From: UBA7985 sp038141425
Lineage (GTDB): Bacteria > Pseudomonadota > Alphaproteobacteria > UBA7985
Length of the DNA stretch: 64,000 bases
Reading direction: 5' to 3'
NCBI GenBank assembly: GCA_038141425.1
Contig: JAYQIC010000001.1
Location: forward strand, 248,001-312,000
Position numbers and translations under genes: made by a program. Numbering within the stretch: the stretch's first letter is position 1; every line of letters begins with the position of its first letter. The notes beneath the pieces were generated by a model. It made no database searches. It had not been told where the DNA came from and was given only the letters and a program-made list of their open reading frames with translations. Below are positions 1 to 8,537 of the stretch, in pieces.

Positions 1-123
1 CACACGGCTGCCTTCTGGGCGGAGCGCAAGGGCGTCTCGGCGGCCGGGTTCCACGCGCAGACCGGCGCCAATTTCTTCCGCCTGTTCAAACGGGTGCCGC
101 AGTCGGCACCGGTGGCTGCATGA
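1..123 (+). CDS. tatD: TatD family deoxyribonuclease, C-terminal end only
   Basis: The window opens inside a reading frame of 40 codons that stops at 121-123. The end of the protein reads ANFFRLFKRVP close to the C-terminus, which is the usual closing segment of TatD-type metal-dependent hydrolases (the NFFRLF motif). The stop codon overlaps the ATG of the next gene (ATGA at 120-123), so the two are translationally coupled, and TatD followed by an MBL-fold hydrolase is a common alphaproteobacterial pair. The catalytic part lies outside the window, so the assignment rests on this tail and on the neighbour. Confidence 0.7.
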   Translation, partial: HTAAFWAERKGVSAAGFHAQTGANFFRLFKRVPQSAPVAA

Positions 124-956
124 CCGACGCTGCATCCGCCGCCCCGCCTGCGTCGCCGCAGACGCTGCCCCCGATCCGGGTCACGGTGCTGGGCTGCGGC
201 AGCTCGGGCGGCGTCCCGCTGCCCACGGGCGGATGGGGTCGCTGCGACCCGGAAAACCCGCGTAACCGCCGCCGGCGTTCTTCGATTCTGCTCGAAATCG
301 GTGACAAGACCATCCTCGTCGATACCGGCCCGGACCTGCGCGACCAGCTGCTGACCTTCGGCCCGCCGGACAAACTCGATGCGGTGATCCTGACCCACCA
401 TCACGCCGACCATCTGCACGGCATCGATGACATCCGGCACTTTGTCTACAAGCGGCGCGCGGCGCTGCCGATCTTCCTGCTGCCCGAGACCGACGCCCAT
501 ATCCGCGCCAACATGCGCTATATCTTCGAAGGCTCGGGCTGGTACCCGCCCTTATTCGAGCCGCAGGTGGTCGAGCCGGGAGCGGCGGTGATCGACGTGG
601 ACATCGAAGGCCTGCCCTTCCAGCTCTGGCGCCAACCGCACAGCAGTGTCGAGACCATCGGTTTCCGCATCGGCGGTTTTGCCTATTCGACCGACTGCGT
701 GGATCTGCCAGCGGCGATCCTCGACCAGCTTCGCGACTGGCGGCTGCAGGTGTGGATGGCTGACGCTGCCCGTCTGGAGCCCCACCCCGCCCACGCGCAC
801 CTCGAGATGACCCGGGGCTGGATGGACCACGTGCGCCCCGGACGCGGGCTGATCACCCACATGTCCGAGGGACTGGACTACGAGCAGACCTGCGCCGACA
901 CGCAGGATTTCGTGGAACCGGCCTACGACGGGCTGGTGCTGGAGATTGGCAGATGA
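120..956 (+). CDS. MBL-fold metallo-hydrolase, PhnP-like
   Basis: A 278-residue cytoplasmic protein of the metallo-beta-lactamase fold, with the diagnostic metal-binding motif THHHADH at about residues 92-98. The N-terminal LGCGSSGGVPLP stretch and the closing LITHMSEGLDY segment place it with PhnP-like phosphodiesterases and related small-molecule hydrolases. The ATG overlaps the stop of tatD, and its own stop overlaps the next start (ATGA at 953-956), so it lies in the middle of a tight operon. The substrate cannot be read from the sequence; a cyclic phosphodiester is the family precedent. The reading frame is intact. Confidence 0.88.
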   Translation: MTDAASAAPPASPQTLPPIRVTVLGCGSSGGVPLPTGGWGRCDPENPRNRRRRSSILLEIGDKTILVDTGPDLRDQLLTFGPPDKLDAVILTHHHADHLHGIDDIRHFVYKRRAALPIFLLPETDAHIRANMRYIFEGSGWYPPLFEPQVVEPGAAVIDVDIEGLPFQLWRQPHSSVETIGFRIGGFAYSTDCVDLPAAILDQLRDWRLQVWMADAARLEPHPAHAHLEMTRGWMDHVRPGRGLITHMSEGLDYEQTCADTQDFVEPAYDGLVLEIGR

Positions 957-1660
957 GCCGCCTCGCTTCACTGACCTTGGCGCTGGAGCAAGCCGGCTTC
1001 TTCGTCCTCGACACGCTGGAAACCGACGAAGGCCTGGAGCTGGCCATCGGCAGCGCGGGCCAGCCGTTCTGGGACGCCGTGACAGCCAGCCCGGAATGGG
1101 GGAGCCCGGCAGAGCCAGTCTGACCACCCCATGGACGCCTTCACCCGCCGGGCGATCACGGACGTTCTGACCGCCGAGGACGCAGCCGGGACGGATGCCG
1201 CGGCGCAGGTCACCTTTGTCTTCGATACCGACGCACCGAACTTCGTGGTGCTGTGGACCCAGCGCTTTCCCGGATCGCGCAGTCGGATCTGGGCATGATG
1301 ATCCACCCTGAATACGGGCTGTGGATGGGCGCGCGGGCGCACGTGCTGCTGCCCGGTTTTCATGAAACATTAGCGAATGCCGATTCTACTAAGGGACTGA
1401 AAAACCAGCCTCATTTCGACCCTTGCGCCTCATGTTCGGACAAACCCTGCCTGTCAGCCTGCCCTGTTGAAGCGTTCCCGGCTCCGAAAACTTTTGAATT
1501 TCAAGCTTGTGCAGCTCATTTAATGAGCAATCCGAGATGTTTTTCGGCTGGATGTGACGCAAGGGCCGCTTGTCCCTATGGACAGAGTTGGCAACTGCCC
1601 CCGGATCAAGCACACTACCACCAAAGCCGCTTTAGAGGTGCTGTCAGCCCAGAATCCTAA
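953..1660 (+). CDS. ferredoxin-like [Fe-S] protein, broken by frameshifts
   Basis: Three consecutive frames together give one protein of about 230 residues. The first runs from the ATG at 953 to about 1120, the second covers about 1130-1300, and the third covers about 1253-1660. The last part carries the cysteine cluster CASCSDKPCLSACPVEAF followed by CFSAGCDARAACPYG, typical of a small alphaproteobacterial ferredoxin family that also has a conserved IHPEYGLWMGAR segment, seen here. It probably binds one or two Fe-S clusters; its partner is unknown. The start overlaps the previous stop. From about 1360 to 1680 the DNA is clearly richer in A+T than on either side, although it still encodes the expected domain. 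Either the frames are broken by sequencing errors or this gene has been patched from another source. Confidence 0.6.
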
Positions 1661-1679
1661 GGCGGAATAACTAATTTGG

Positions 1680-2461
1680 ATGGTGGCCGTGTTTCCTAAG
1701 CCCGTGCTCCTCGTGACGCATTCGGTGCGCCTGCCCCGGGATTATATCTCAGGCGTGCTGCGCGCTCGCGCCTATCCGACGATCTGGGTCAGGCCGTTTA
1801 TGGGCCAGCCTCTTCCAAAGCCAGACCCCGCGGCCTTCAGCGGCGCTGTCTTCTATGGCGGGCCGCAGCTTCTCACTGAAATCGACGCCGACCCCTATCT
1901 GCAGGACGAGATCAACTGGGTTCGCACCTTCGTGGAGGGGGTGGTCGTTACCTCGGGCTATGCCTGGGCGGGCAAATTCTGGCCAAGGCCTTCGGTGGTG
2001 ACGTTTACGACCGCGAGGATGGCGTGCGCGAACGCGGCTACTACCGCCTCGACCCGACCCCGGCGGGGGTTGAAGCGGGGCTGTTCGGTGAGGCTTCGAT
2101 GCAGGTCTATCACTGGCACCGACAGGGAATCGAGTTGCCCGAGGGCGTGACCTCATACGCGGCGTCGGAGTATTTTCCCAATCAGGCCTTCAAGATCACC
2201 GATATCGCACTGGGGACCCAGTTCCACCCAGAAATAACCGACGCGATGATCGAGACATGGACCACGCTAGCCCCACCGGACCCGGAGCCGATCCCGGGCG
2301 TACGCTGCCGGTCCTCGCACCGCCCTGATTTTGCCAAGCACCAGCGGCACGTGCAGCTCTGGACCGACGCCATGCTCGATGATCTGGGGTTTGTGGGCCA
2401 TGGGCTGAGCAGCGCAGGAGTGGATCAGGCTGACCGCGACAGCACCGGCAGGGCTACCTGA
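1680..2461 (+). CDS. class I glutamine amidotransferase (GMP synthase-like), one frameshift
   Basis: Protein of about 260 residues resembling stand-alone class I amidotransferases. The first frame runs from 1680 to about 1940. The nucleophile elbow YLGLCLGGQ (TGC codon at 1961-1963) and everything after it lie in another frame that stops at 2461. The break is at the G run near 1936-1941, so a one-base homopolymer error is the simplest explanation. The catalytic histidine and glutamate are in GTQFHPEIT. These enzymes move ammonia from glutamine to a partner substrate or hydrolyse gamma-glutamyl bonds; no partner synthetase lies next to it. It follows the ferredoxin-like gene by 20 bases. Confidence 0.72.
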
Positions 2462-2563
2462 AGCCAGCTCAGATCGCGCAAGGCTGATCGACGTGGCCTT
2501 TGGCTGAAAATCCGCCTATGACCTGTGCCGACCCCCTGAGCTGGCTTGAGAAGGCGCATCACC

Positions 2564-3421
2564 ATGGAAATCCCGGTCTGGCAGTTCGTCCGCATCATGG
2601 TCGCCTGCGAACGGCGCCCGAACTCACGGCTGCTCGCCGCCAATGCTGACTCTTGGGCGGAGCTCGACGAGGCCCTGACCGGACTGGCGCAGTCGGATTT
2701 CGACGCCTACTCGAACCTGATGATGCACACCGACGTGCATATCGAAGCCCCGAATAAGATTGAATTGCGTCGCGTGCTCGACAGCCTGCTGCGCGATCTC
2801 AAACTCGCCAAGCGCCGCACCCGGGCAGGCTCGACCGAGCGAACCGATCTGGAGTTCGAGATCAGCGAACTGCAGGCATTGTTGGACAAGTTGGGAGGAC
2901 GGGTCAGTGACGAAGAACGAGACGGCGGCAAAAGCGCAGCGGGTCAGGCGGACCACGCCCACCCAGAAGCGGCCACGGCCCCGGCCGAAGCCGGGCGCCC
3001 GACAAGGGTCGCCGCTGACCGGCTGACCGGGGGCTGTGCCTGCGGCGGCACCCGCTGGCAGGTTGACGCCGGGACGGCGATGGCGGCGCTGGTCGCCTGC
3101 CACTGTCGCCAGTGCAACCAGATGAGCAGCCACCTGCTGGCCGCCACCAGCGTGGCTGAAACCGGGCTGACCTGGACCCGGGAAGAGACCCTGACCTGGT
3201 ACCAGAGTTCGGACTTCGCCGAGCGTGGGTTCTGCCGGGACTGCGGCTGCAACATTTCATGGCGCCTGTCCGACGCGGATGCGCGGGAGATGGTTGCCCT
3301 GATGGCAGGCAGTTTTGACGACCAGAGCGGCCTGACGCTGGAGCGACATATCTTCGTTGACCACAAACCGGGCTACTATGAAATTGCCGACGGCCTGCCG
3401 CAGTTCCCCGACAGCGACTAG
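2564..3421 (+). CDS. GFA-domain (glutathione-dependent formaldehyde-activating-like) protein with an unknown N-terminal region
   Basis: The C-terminal half (from about residue 160) is a clear GFA fold with zinc ligands in the order GGCACGG, CHCRQCNQ and FCRDCGC, closing with HIFVDHKPGYYEI. The N-terminal 120 residues are different: a mostly helical, charged segment (LRRVLDSLLRDLKLAKRRTR, then SELQALLDKL) that I do not recognise. A GTG preceded by GGAGGA near 2909 opens a second frame rich in K, R and P that ends just before the GFA domain. Two genes joined by one frame error are therefore possible instead of a true fusion. GFA proteins are zinc proteins often listed as carbon-sulfur lyases; most have no proven substrate. 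The stop shares a CTAG with the converging transporter gene. Confidence 0.65.
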   Translation: MEIPVWQFVRIMVACERRPNSRLLAANADSWAELDEALTGLAQSDFDAYSNLMMHTDVHIEAPNKIELRRVLDSLLRDLKLAKRRTRAGSTERTDLEFEISELQALLDKLGGRVSDEERDGGKSAAGQADHAHPEAATAPAEAGRPTRVAADRLTGGCACGGTRWQVDAGTAMAALVACHCRQCNQMSSHLLAATSVAETGLTWTREETLTWYQSSDFAERGFCRDCGCNISWRLSDADAREMVALMAGSFDDQSGLTLERHIFVDHKPGYYEIADGLPQFPDSD

Positions 3422-4435
3422 GGCTGAGAGGCGGCCGGATCGGCGGTAGCTTCATCGCCGGGCGTTTCTTCTGTGGTCGCGCGCTCCGTCTCGAGATCAA
3501 CGGATGCGGAGGCAGAAGCGCCGGGCCGGGTCACGACCAGCACGCCTGCGGTGACCAGAATGGCCATGCCGAGCAGGCTGTAGCCGTCGAGGACCTCACC
3601 GAGGAAGACGAAACCAATCACGCCGGCATAGATCAGGTAGGAATATTCCAGCGTGGCCACGAGGACGGTGCGCCCGACCTGATAAGCCAGCGCCAGCAGC
3701 ACGGTAATGCCGCAGATCAGCACCGCCATGACCACGATCGCCGCCCAGTCCTGCCCCGCCATTGGCACCCAGGGGCGCAGCATGAAGGGTGAATGCTCGA
3801 CCCAGGCGGCTGGCGGCGGGGCGAAGTTCAGCCCAGTACCAGCAGGCCGCTGAGGATCATCAGGATCAGGTTGAGCGACAGCGCGACGCCGAGCGTGTTG
3901 CTCTCTGCTGCAGCTTGGCCCGGGTCAGGACGGCAGCAAAGGAGTAGCACAGCCCGGCGATCACCGGCAGGAAGATCGCCGGTTGGAACACGCTGGTGCC
4001 GGGCCGCGACACCACCATCACCCCGACGAAGCCCAATGCCACGCCCAGCCAGCCGCGCAGACCGATGCGGTCCTTCAGGAACAGCGCCGCCATCAGTGCG
4101 GTGAAGATCGGTGCGATGAAGAAGGCAGCGCCCATGACCGCGAGCTTCAGGTACGGAAAGCTCATGTACATGAACAGGTACATGAGCACGACCAGCACGG
4201 AACGCAGGGTCACCCAAGGGTCGCGCACGGCCGCCCACGCCGAGACAAGTCCCCACCCCTTGCCTGGCAAGATGGCGGCCAGACCGACCAGCAACGCCAG
4301 CGCAAAGGGTGCACGGGTCAGAAACAGCTGCCACAGGCCAAGGTCGCCCATGAAGGCTTTGATCATCGCGTCGGCGATGGTCATCAGCAACACGGCGGTC
4401 AGGATAATGGCCGCGGCACCCAGGTCCTTGTTCAA
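3418..4435 (-). CDS. EamA/DMT family transporter, frameshifted
   Basis: Inner-membrane permease of the drug/metabolite transporter superfamily, about 335 residues with around ten hydrophobic helices in two EamA repeats. The first repeat (TTG start at 4435, MNKDLGAAAIILTAVLLMT) reads cleanly to about 3905. A short stretch (VALSLNLILMILSGLLVLG) continues in a second frame and the C-terminal repeat (YLIYAGVIGFVFLGE) in a third, so at least two single-base errors are present. The tail is acidic and low in complexity. The substrate is not predictable. It converges on the GFA gene: both stop codons lie in the same four bases, 3418-3421. Confidence 0.72.
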
Positions 4436-4518
4436 CGTGTTTGCCTCCCCGGATGGAGCCTTGGCGGTTTCGCGGACGAACGGTCACAGCCGGATGCGCG
4501 AGGCTGACGTCTGCCTGG

Positions 4519-5415
4519 TCAGGAAACGCCGGAGTTCGGCAGCACGCCCAGAATATCCGTCAGCAGCGCGAGCGCTGAAACCCCGATCATCGCCGCCGTC
4601 AGCCGCTTGAAGAAAGCAGCGCTGACACGCCCGACGATCAACTGTCCTCCCATAACGCCGATCACCGTGATCAGCGTTCCGATACCGATAGTGTAGAGCG
4701 GGCGCTCAGGAATGGCCTCGGTCAAAAACGTCAGCTCTTGGCCCAATGCGAAGGCCAGGCCGCCAAAAATCACGCGGACGATGGAAACCGAGAGAAAAAC
4801 GATGGCAAAGACACCGACGAAAGCCTCCTGCTTTAGGCGCAGGGTGTTGTAGTGCACCACCAGCGGCGGTCCGGGGATGTTGACGGTCGCCTGCAGCACC
4901 CCGGCGAGCGTGCCGGCGACCCGGCCGTCCGCGCTCCAGCCGACACCGCGCGTGGCCAGATGCGGCCAGAACACCGAGATAAAGGCCTGACAGCAAATCA
5001 GCACGGCGAGCAGTTTGAAGGCCACCGGTGGTGCGATAAACAGCGCGCCCAGACCAGCGAGCAGCCCGACCATCAGCCACGGCGCAACCGGCCAGAAGGC
5101 ATGCCAAGGGGATGCTGTGGCGGGTGAAAAAGGCGGTGGGCGCAGGTTGGCAGCGCCCCAGAAGGCCATGAGGAAAGCAACTTCGAGGGGGCTGAAGTAG
5201 GTCATGGCCACCGGGGCTGCGATCAGCCCGTAGCCGAAGCCCGCGAGCCGCTGCACAAAGGCCGCCATGAACACGGCCGCCAGCACGATGAAAAACCCAA
5301 CTCCATGGCCGCAGACTCCGCCCGGAGCGGCGAAAGTCAAAACGGTATTCTTGGTTTGCTGCCCTGCACGCTTGCGCTTTGAAGCTGGCGGCTTAGTTTG
5401 AGGGCAAGTTGTCAC
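4519..5415 (-). CDS. TauE/SafE family sulfite exporter-like permease
   Basis: Membrane protein with eight or so hydrophobic segments and the conserved first-helix motif FVQRLAGFGYGLIA, typical of TauE/SafE (DUF81) anion permeases. Some members export sulfite, sulfoacetate or related organosulfur anions; no substrate-specific gene is next to it. The frame is open from a GTG at 5415, but the first 35 residues are polar and unlike the family. An ATG at 5306 would give a family-like start (MELGFF) if one T were missing from the T run near 5295, so the true start is probably about 5306. It is divergent to pepA. Confidence 0.75.
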   Translation of the reverse strand: MTTCPQTKPPASKRKRAGQQTKNTVLTFAAPGGVCGHGVGFFIVLAAVFMAAFVQRLAGFGYGLIAAPVAMTYFSPLEVAFLMAFWGAANLRPPPFSPATASPWHAFWPVAPWLMVGLLAGLGALFIAPPVAFKLLAVLICCQAFISVFWPHLATRGVGWSADGRVAGTLAGVLQATVNIPGPPLVVHYNTLRLKQEAFVGVFAIVFLSVSIVRVIFGGLAFALGQELTFLTEAIPERPLYTIGIGTLITVIGVMGGQLIVGRVSAAFFKRLTAAMIGVSALALLTDILGVLPNSGVS

Positions 5416-5480
5416 ACCACTCAGTCCAGGCCGATGTCCCGCGGTGCTTGCGGGCTGCGGCGATCCAGGAAGGAAACACC

Positions 5481-6983
5481 ATGACGCCTGCGTCTATGCC
5501 CACAATTTCCCTCAGTGCTATCCCGGAGACCTATGCCGGTGCCCTCGCCTTCACCGTGGCCGAAGACAAGGCCTGGAGTGGCGCGCTGGCCGCGGCCGAC
5601 AAGGCCAGCGGCGGTGCGCTTCGGCGCGCTGCGGATGCCGCTCGGTTCAAGGGCGAGAAGGGCAAGATCCAGCTGGTGCTGGGGGCGGGCGAAGGCCTGC
5701 CTGAGCGGATCGTGCTCTGCGGTATGGGCAAGGACAGCCCGAGCCTGCTCGACCTCAACCGGGCCGGGGCGCAAATCCTGGCCACGGTGGCGACCGCCGG
5801 CGATGAAAGCCTGAGTATTCTGCCCCACGATGGCCGCGCTGCCACGGCAGCACTGCTGGTTGAAGGCGCGGCAATGCGCTCCTACAGCTTTGACGGCTAC
5901 CGCACGCGGCTCAAGGACGAGCAGCGCCAGTCGGTGACGGCAATCGTCGGGCTGTGCGAAGACCCGGACAGTGGCGCGGACGATCTCGATCAGGCTGCCG
6001 CACGGCTCGCCGGTCACTACCTGGCCCGCGACCTCAAGCACGAGCCTGCGAACGTGCTCTACCCGGTCGCCTTTGCCGAGCGAGTGAAGGCGGAGCTGGA
6101 GCCGCTGGGCGTGGAGGTGACGATCATCGACGAAGCCCGCATGGAGAAAGAAGGCTGGGGCTCGTTGTTGGGTGTCGGTCAGGGCTCGGTCCGGGACAGC
6201 GTGGTGGTCGCCATGCACTGGAAGGGCGCGAGCGGCGGGGCGCACAAGGACCCGGTCTGCTTTGTTGGCAAGGGCGTGTGCTTCGACACCGGCGGGATTT
6301 CGCTCAAGCCCGCGGGTGGCATGGAAGACATGAAGTGGGACATGGGCGGTGCAGCGGCTGTTTCTGGCCTGATGAAGACGCTGGCCGCGCGCAGGGCAAA
6401 GGCCAACGTCGTCGGCCTGATCGGGCTGGTTGAGAACATGCCGGACGGCAATGCCCAGCGCCCGGGTGACATCGTCACTTCGCTATCCGGGCAGACCATC
6501 CAGGTGCTGAACACGGACGCCGAAGGTCGGTTGGTGCTGGCCGACGTGCTCTGGCACGCGCAGGAACAATACCGGCCAAGGTTCATCGTCGACCTTGCGA
6601 CCCTGACCGGGGCCATGCTGGTGGCGCTGGGGATGGAGAAGGCGGGGCTGTTTTCCAACGACGACGAGCTCGCCGCGCAGATCTACGAGGCCTCCGAGGC
6701 GACCGGCGAATACGTCTGGCGCATGCCCATGGGTGAGGAATACAACAAGATGCTCGACAGCAAGGAAGCGGACATGCGCAACATCAGCGCCGGCCGCTGG
6801 GGCGGATCGATCACGGCCGCCTGCTTCCTCGAGCGCTTCATCCAGAAGGACCAGAAGTGGGCGCACATGGACGTCGCCGGGGTGGTCTGGGCGTACAAGG
6901 CCAAGCCGATGGTCGGCACCGGGGCCACGGGCTTTGCAGTACGGTCTCTGAACAAGCTGGTTCAGGACCACTACGAAGGTTGA
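5481..6983 (+). CDS. pepA: leucyl aminopeptidase (peptidase family M17)
   Basis: Intact 500-residue protein. The M17 signature NTDAEGRLVL is at about residues 344-353, and the upstream metal-binding lysine and aspartate lie in VGKGVCFDTGG. These residues bind two divalent metal ions and activate the water that removes N-terminal residues from peptides. It acts in the cytoplasm, normally as a hexamer, in peptide turnover. The ATG at 5481 is preceded by AGGAAGGA at a good distance; the frame stays open further upstream but without a better start. It is a single gene facing away from the TauE permease and followed by a palindromic repeat cluster. Confidence 0.93.
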   Translation: MTPASMPTISLSAIPETYAGALAFTVAEDKAWSGALAAADKASGGALRRAADAARFKGEKGKIQLVLGAGEGLPERIVLCGMGKDSPSLLDLNRAGAQILATVATAGDESLSILPHDGRAATAALLVEGAAMRSYSFDGYRTRLKDEQRQSVTAIVGLCEDPDSGADDLDQAAARLAGHYLARDLKHEPANVLYPVAFAERVKAELEPLGVEVTIIDEARMEKEGWGSLLGVGQGSVRDSVVVAMHWKGASGGAHKDPVCFVGKGVCFDTGGISLKPAGGMEDMKWDMGGAAAVSGLMKTLAARRAKANVVGLIGLVENMPDGNAQRPGDIVTSLSGQTIQVLNTDAEGRLVLADVLWHAQEQYRPRFIVDLATLTGAMLVALGMEKAGLFSNDDELAAQIYEASEATGEYVWRMPMGEEYNKMLDSKEADMRNISAGRWGGSITAACFLERFIQKDQKWAHMDVAGVVWAYKAKPMVGTGATGFAVRSLNKLVQDHYEG

Positions 6984-7016
6984 TATTTGGGCTGGGTCTT
7001 TGCTCGTTGAAACAAG

Positions 7017-7283
7017 GTTGCGCCGACTTGCCCCCGACCGCGCTTCGCGCGGCGGGGACAAGCGTCGCGCAAGCGGCCTAAATGACACTCAAAGCGGAGC
7101 GTGTTGAGTGTCAACTGATAGATGGCGCGCTCGGGCCTTGGCGCTTCGCGGCCTTCAGCCCTCTTCCACGCGCATTTTCAAAGAAAATGCGAAAACGTCA
7201 GGCCGCGTGCAGCGCGGCCTGTCCGTTTGACTGCGCGGGGGAGATTTGTAAGCCGCGAAGCGGCGTCAAATCGAGCCCGCAAC
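7017..7283. repeat. modular palindromic intergenic repeat, copy A
   Basis: Five hairpins lie in a row between the converging pepA and beta-propeller genes. P1 at 7018-7072 is a long imperfect palindrome around the loop CCGCGC-ttc-GCGCGG. P4 at 7083-7113 has arms TGACACTCAA and TTGAGTGTCA. P5 at 7171-7191 has arms CGCATTTTC and GAAAATGCG. P2 at 7200-7220 has arms AGGCCGCG and CGCGGCCT. P3 at 7243-7272 is a nested stem with outer arms GATTTG/CAAATC and inner arms GCCGC/GCGGC. No start codon with a credible ribosome site opens a meaningful protein here. The same modules recur at 12.0-12.6, 20.0 and 31.0 kb. Confidence 0.85.
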
Positions 7284-7307
7284 ATTTATGCTTGGTTTTA
7301 GCGCGCC

Positions 7308-8080
7308 TCAGGCGTCAAACACCCAGACCTGTCCGTCGGCCCCAGCGATAAGTATCCGACCTCAGGCCACTCCACCGCACCGTAGAGCCCCTTAATTGGA
7401 GCATCCTGTACAGTACCATCGGCGACGAGCTTCCCATCGCCATAAAGAATGCGCCGCCCATCAGACAGGACCAGCGATCTTGGCCCACCGCTCTGACTGT
7501 GCCACGGAAGCGGCGACCGCTGACGAGCTACCGGGTCAAGGATCCACGGCTGTCGATCGAGGCCAAAAGCCAGTAGGTGCGCCGCATCCCAAGGGGCCAA
7601 CGACCAAGCTGCGAAACCATCCTCAAACAGCGGTGCACCAAATCGACCTGTATCCGGGTCAAAGGCCGCGATCGGACCGATGTCACCCGCCTTGGGGCCC
7701 GTCTTCGGGGCGCCAAACCAGCCGTCACCCTGCCCCTGAGTGGGGCCCAGCCGCTCGAGACAGGCAACGTTGCCGATGCGTCTTGGCTCTTGTGCCAGTT
7801 CGCCGTCCTGGAGAGGCCAGCGATAGAGCGCCCGCTCGTGGCTCTGCGCCAGCACGCCCAGCCTCGCGTCGTGCCAGCTCGCCACGATGGGCTTCTTCGG
7901 GCCACGCAAGCAAACGACTTCTTCGACCTCAGGCCAGGACCAGGCACGCAGACAGCCGTCCCCACCCCCGGTCCAAATCTGTTCGCCGTAGCTCTGCAGG
8001 ACGTTGACGGCACCCTCGTGGGCCTGAAACCGCTGGATTTCCCGCAGTTCCGCGTCAAACGCAACCACCTCTCCGTTCAT
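7308..8080 (-). CDS. WD40-like beta-propeller protein, frameshifted at both ends
   Basis: Repeat-containing protein with blades such as FQAHEGAVNVLQSYGEQIWT and GGDGCLRAWSW, characteristic of WD40 or quinoprotein-like propellers. It has no catalytic motif and probably serves as a scaffold. The main frame stops at 7298, but a shift near 7355 gives a better propeller ending, RILIAGADGQVWVFDA, with a stop at 7308. Upstream of the internal ATG at 8080 the frame continues through LLVGG and then meets the D-P repeat at 8121-8186. The true start may be the ATG at 8320, which has a GGGAGG site but is separated by one or two frame breaks. It is divergent to the mttB-like gene. Confidence 0.6.
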
Positions 8081-8120
8081 CCCACCGACCAGCAGCGCTT
8101 CACCCGGAACGCGGTCGACC

Positions 8121-8186
8121 GGGTCAGAGGCCCAGGGGCAGGGTCAGGGTCAGGGTCCGGGTCAGAGGCCGGGTCCAAGGTCCAGG
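8121..8186. repeat. GGGTCA/GGGTCC low-complexity tandem repeat
   Basis: About eleven six-base units of the type GGGTCA, GGGTCC and GGGGCA in slightly degenerate order. Read on the minus strand one frame gives alternating Asp-Pro, so it may be a linker in the N-terminal part of the beta-propeller protein; the frame breaks around it fit slippage or sequencing error in a repeat. A related GGACC/GGCCC-rich patch occurs near 10290-10325. Confidence 0.6.
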
Positions 8187-8537
8187 ACGCTGTTCAAGCC
8201 GGGCTCCGGTTTGGTCGCAGGCTCGGGTTCGGGCTGAGGCACAGCCCCAAGGCCCACTTTTCAAAAACCCGTACGGCGCCAACGGAAGAGAGCTCCATGC
8301 CAACTTTCCTTTTCGGTCATTGACCGTAACCCGCCTCCCGGACCTTTCAGCGTCCGCACACCTCGCGGATCGACGGGCATCAAGAACACCACGGACGCGG
8401 CTCGATGGGAACCGCAGCGAGCATCACAAGGGCCTGAAGCAGGGGCGGTCAAACGGCAGTCTGGGGCGGAAGTGGAACAGTTATTCGCTGCCAGCCGACA
8501 CACAAAGGTTGCAAGCCCAGAATGAGGACCTTTGCTC

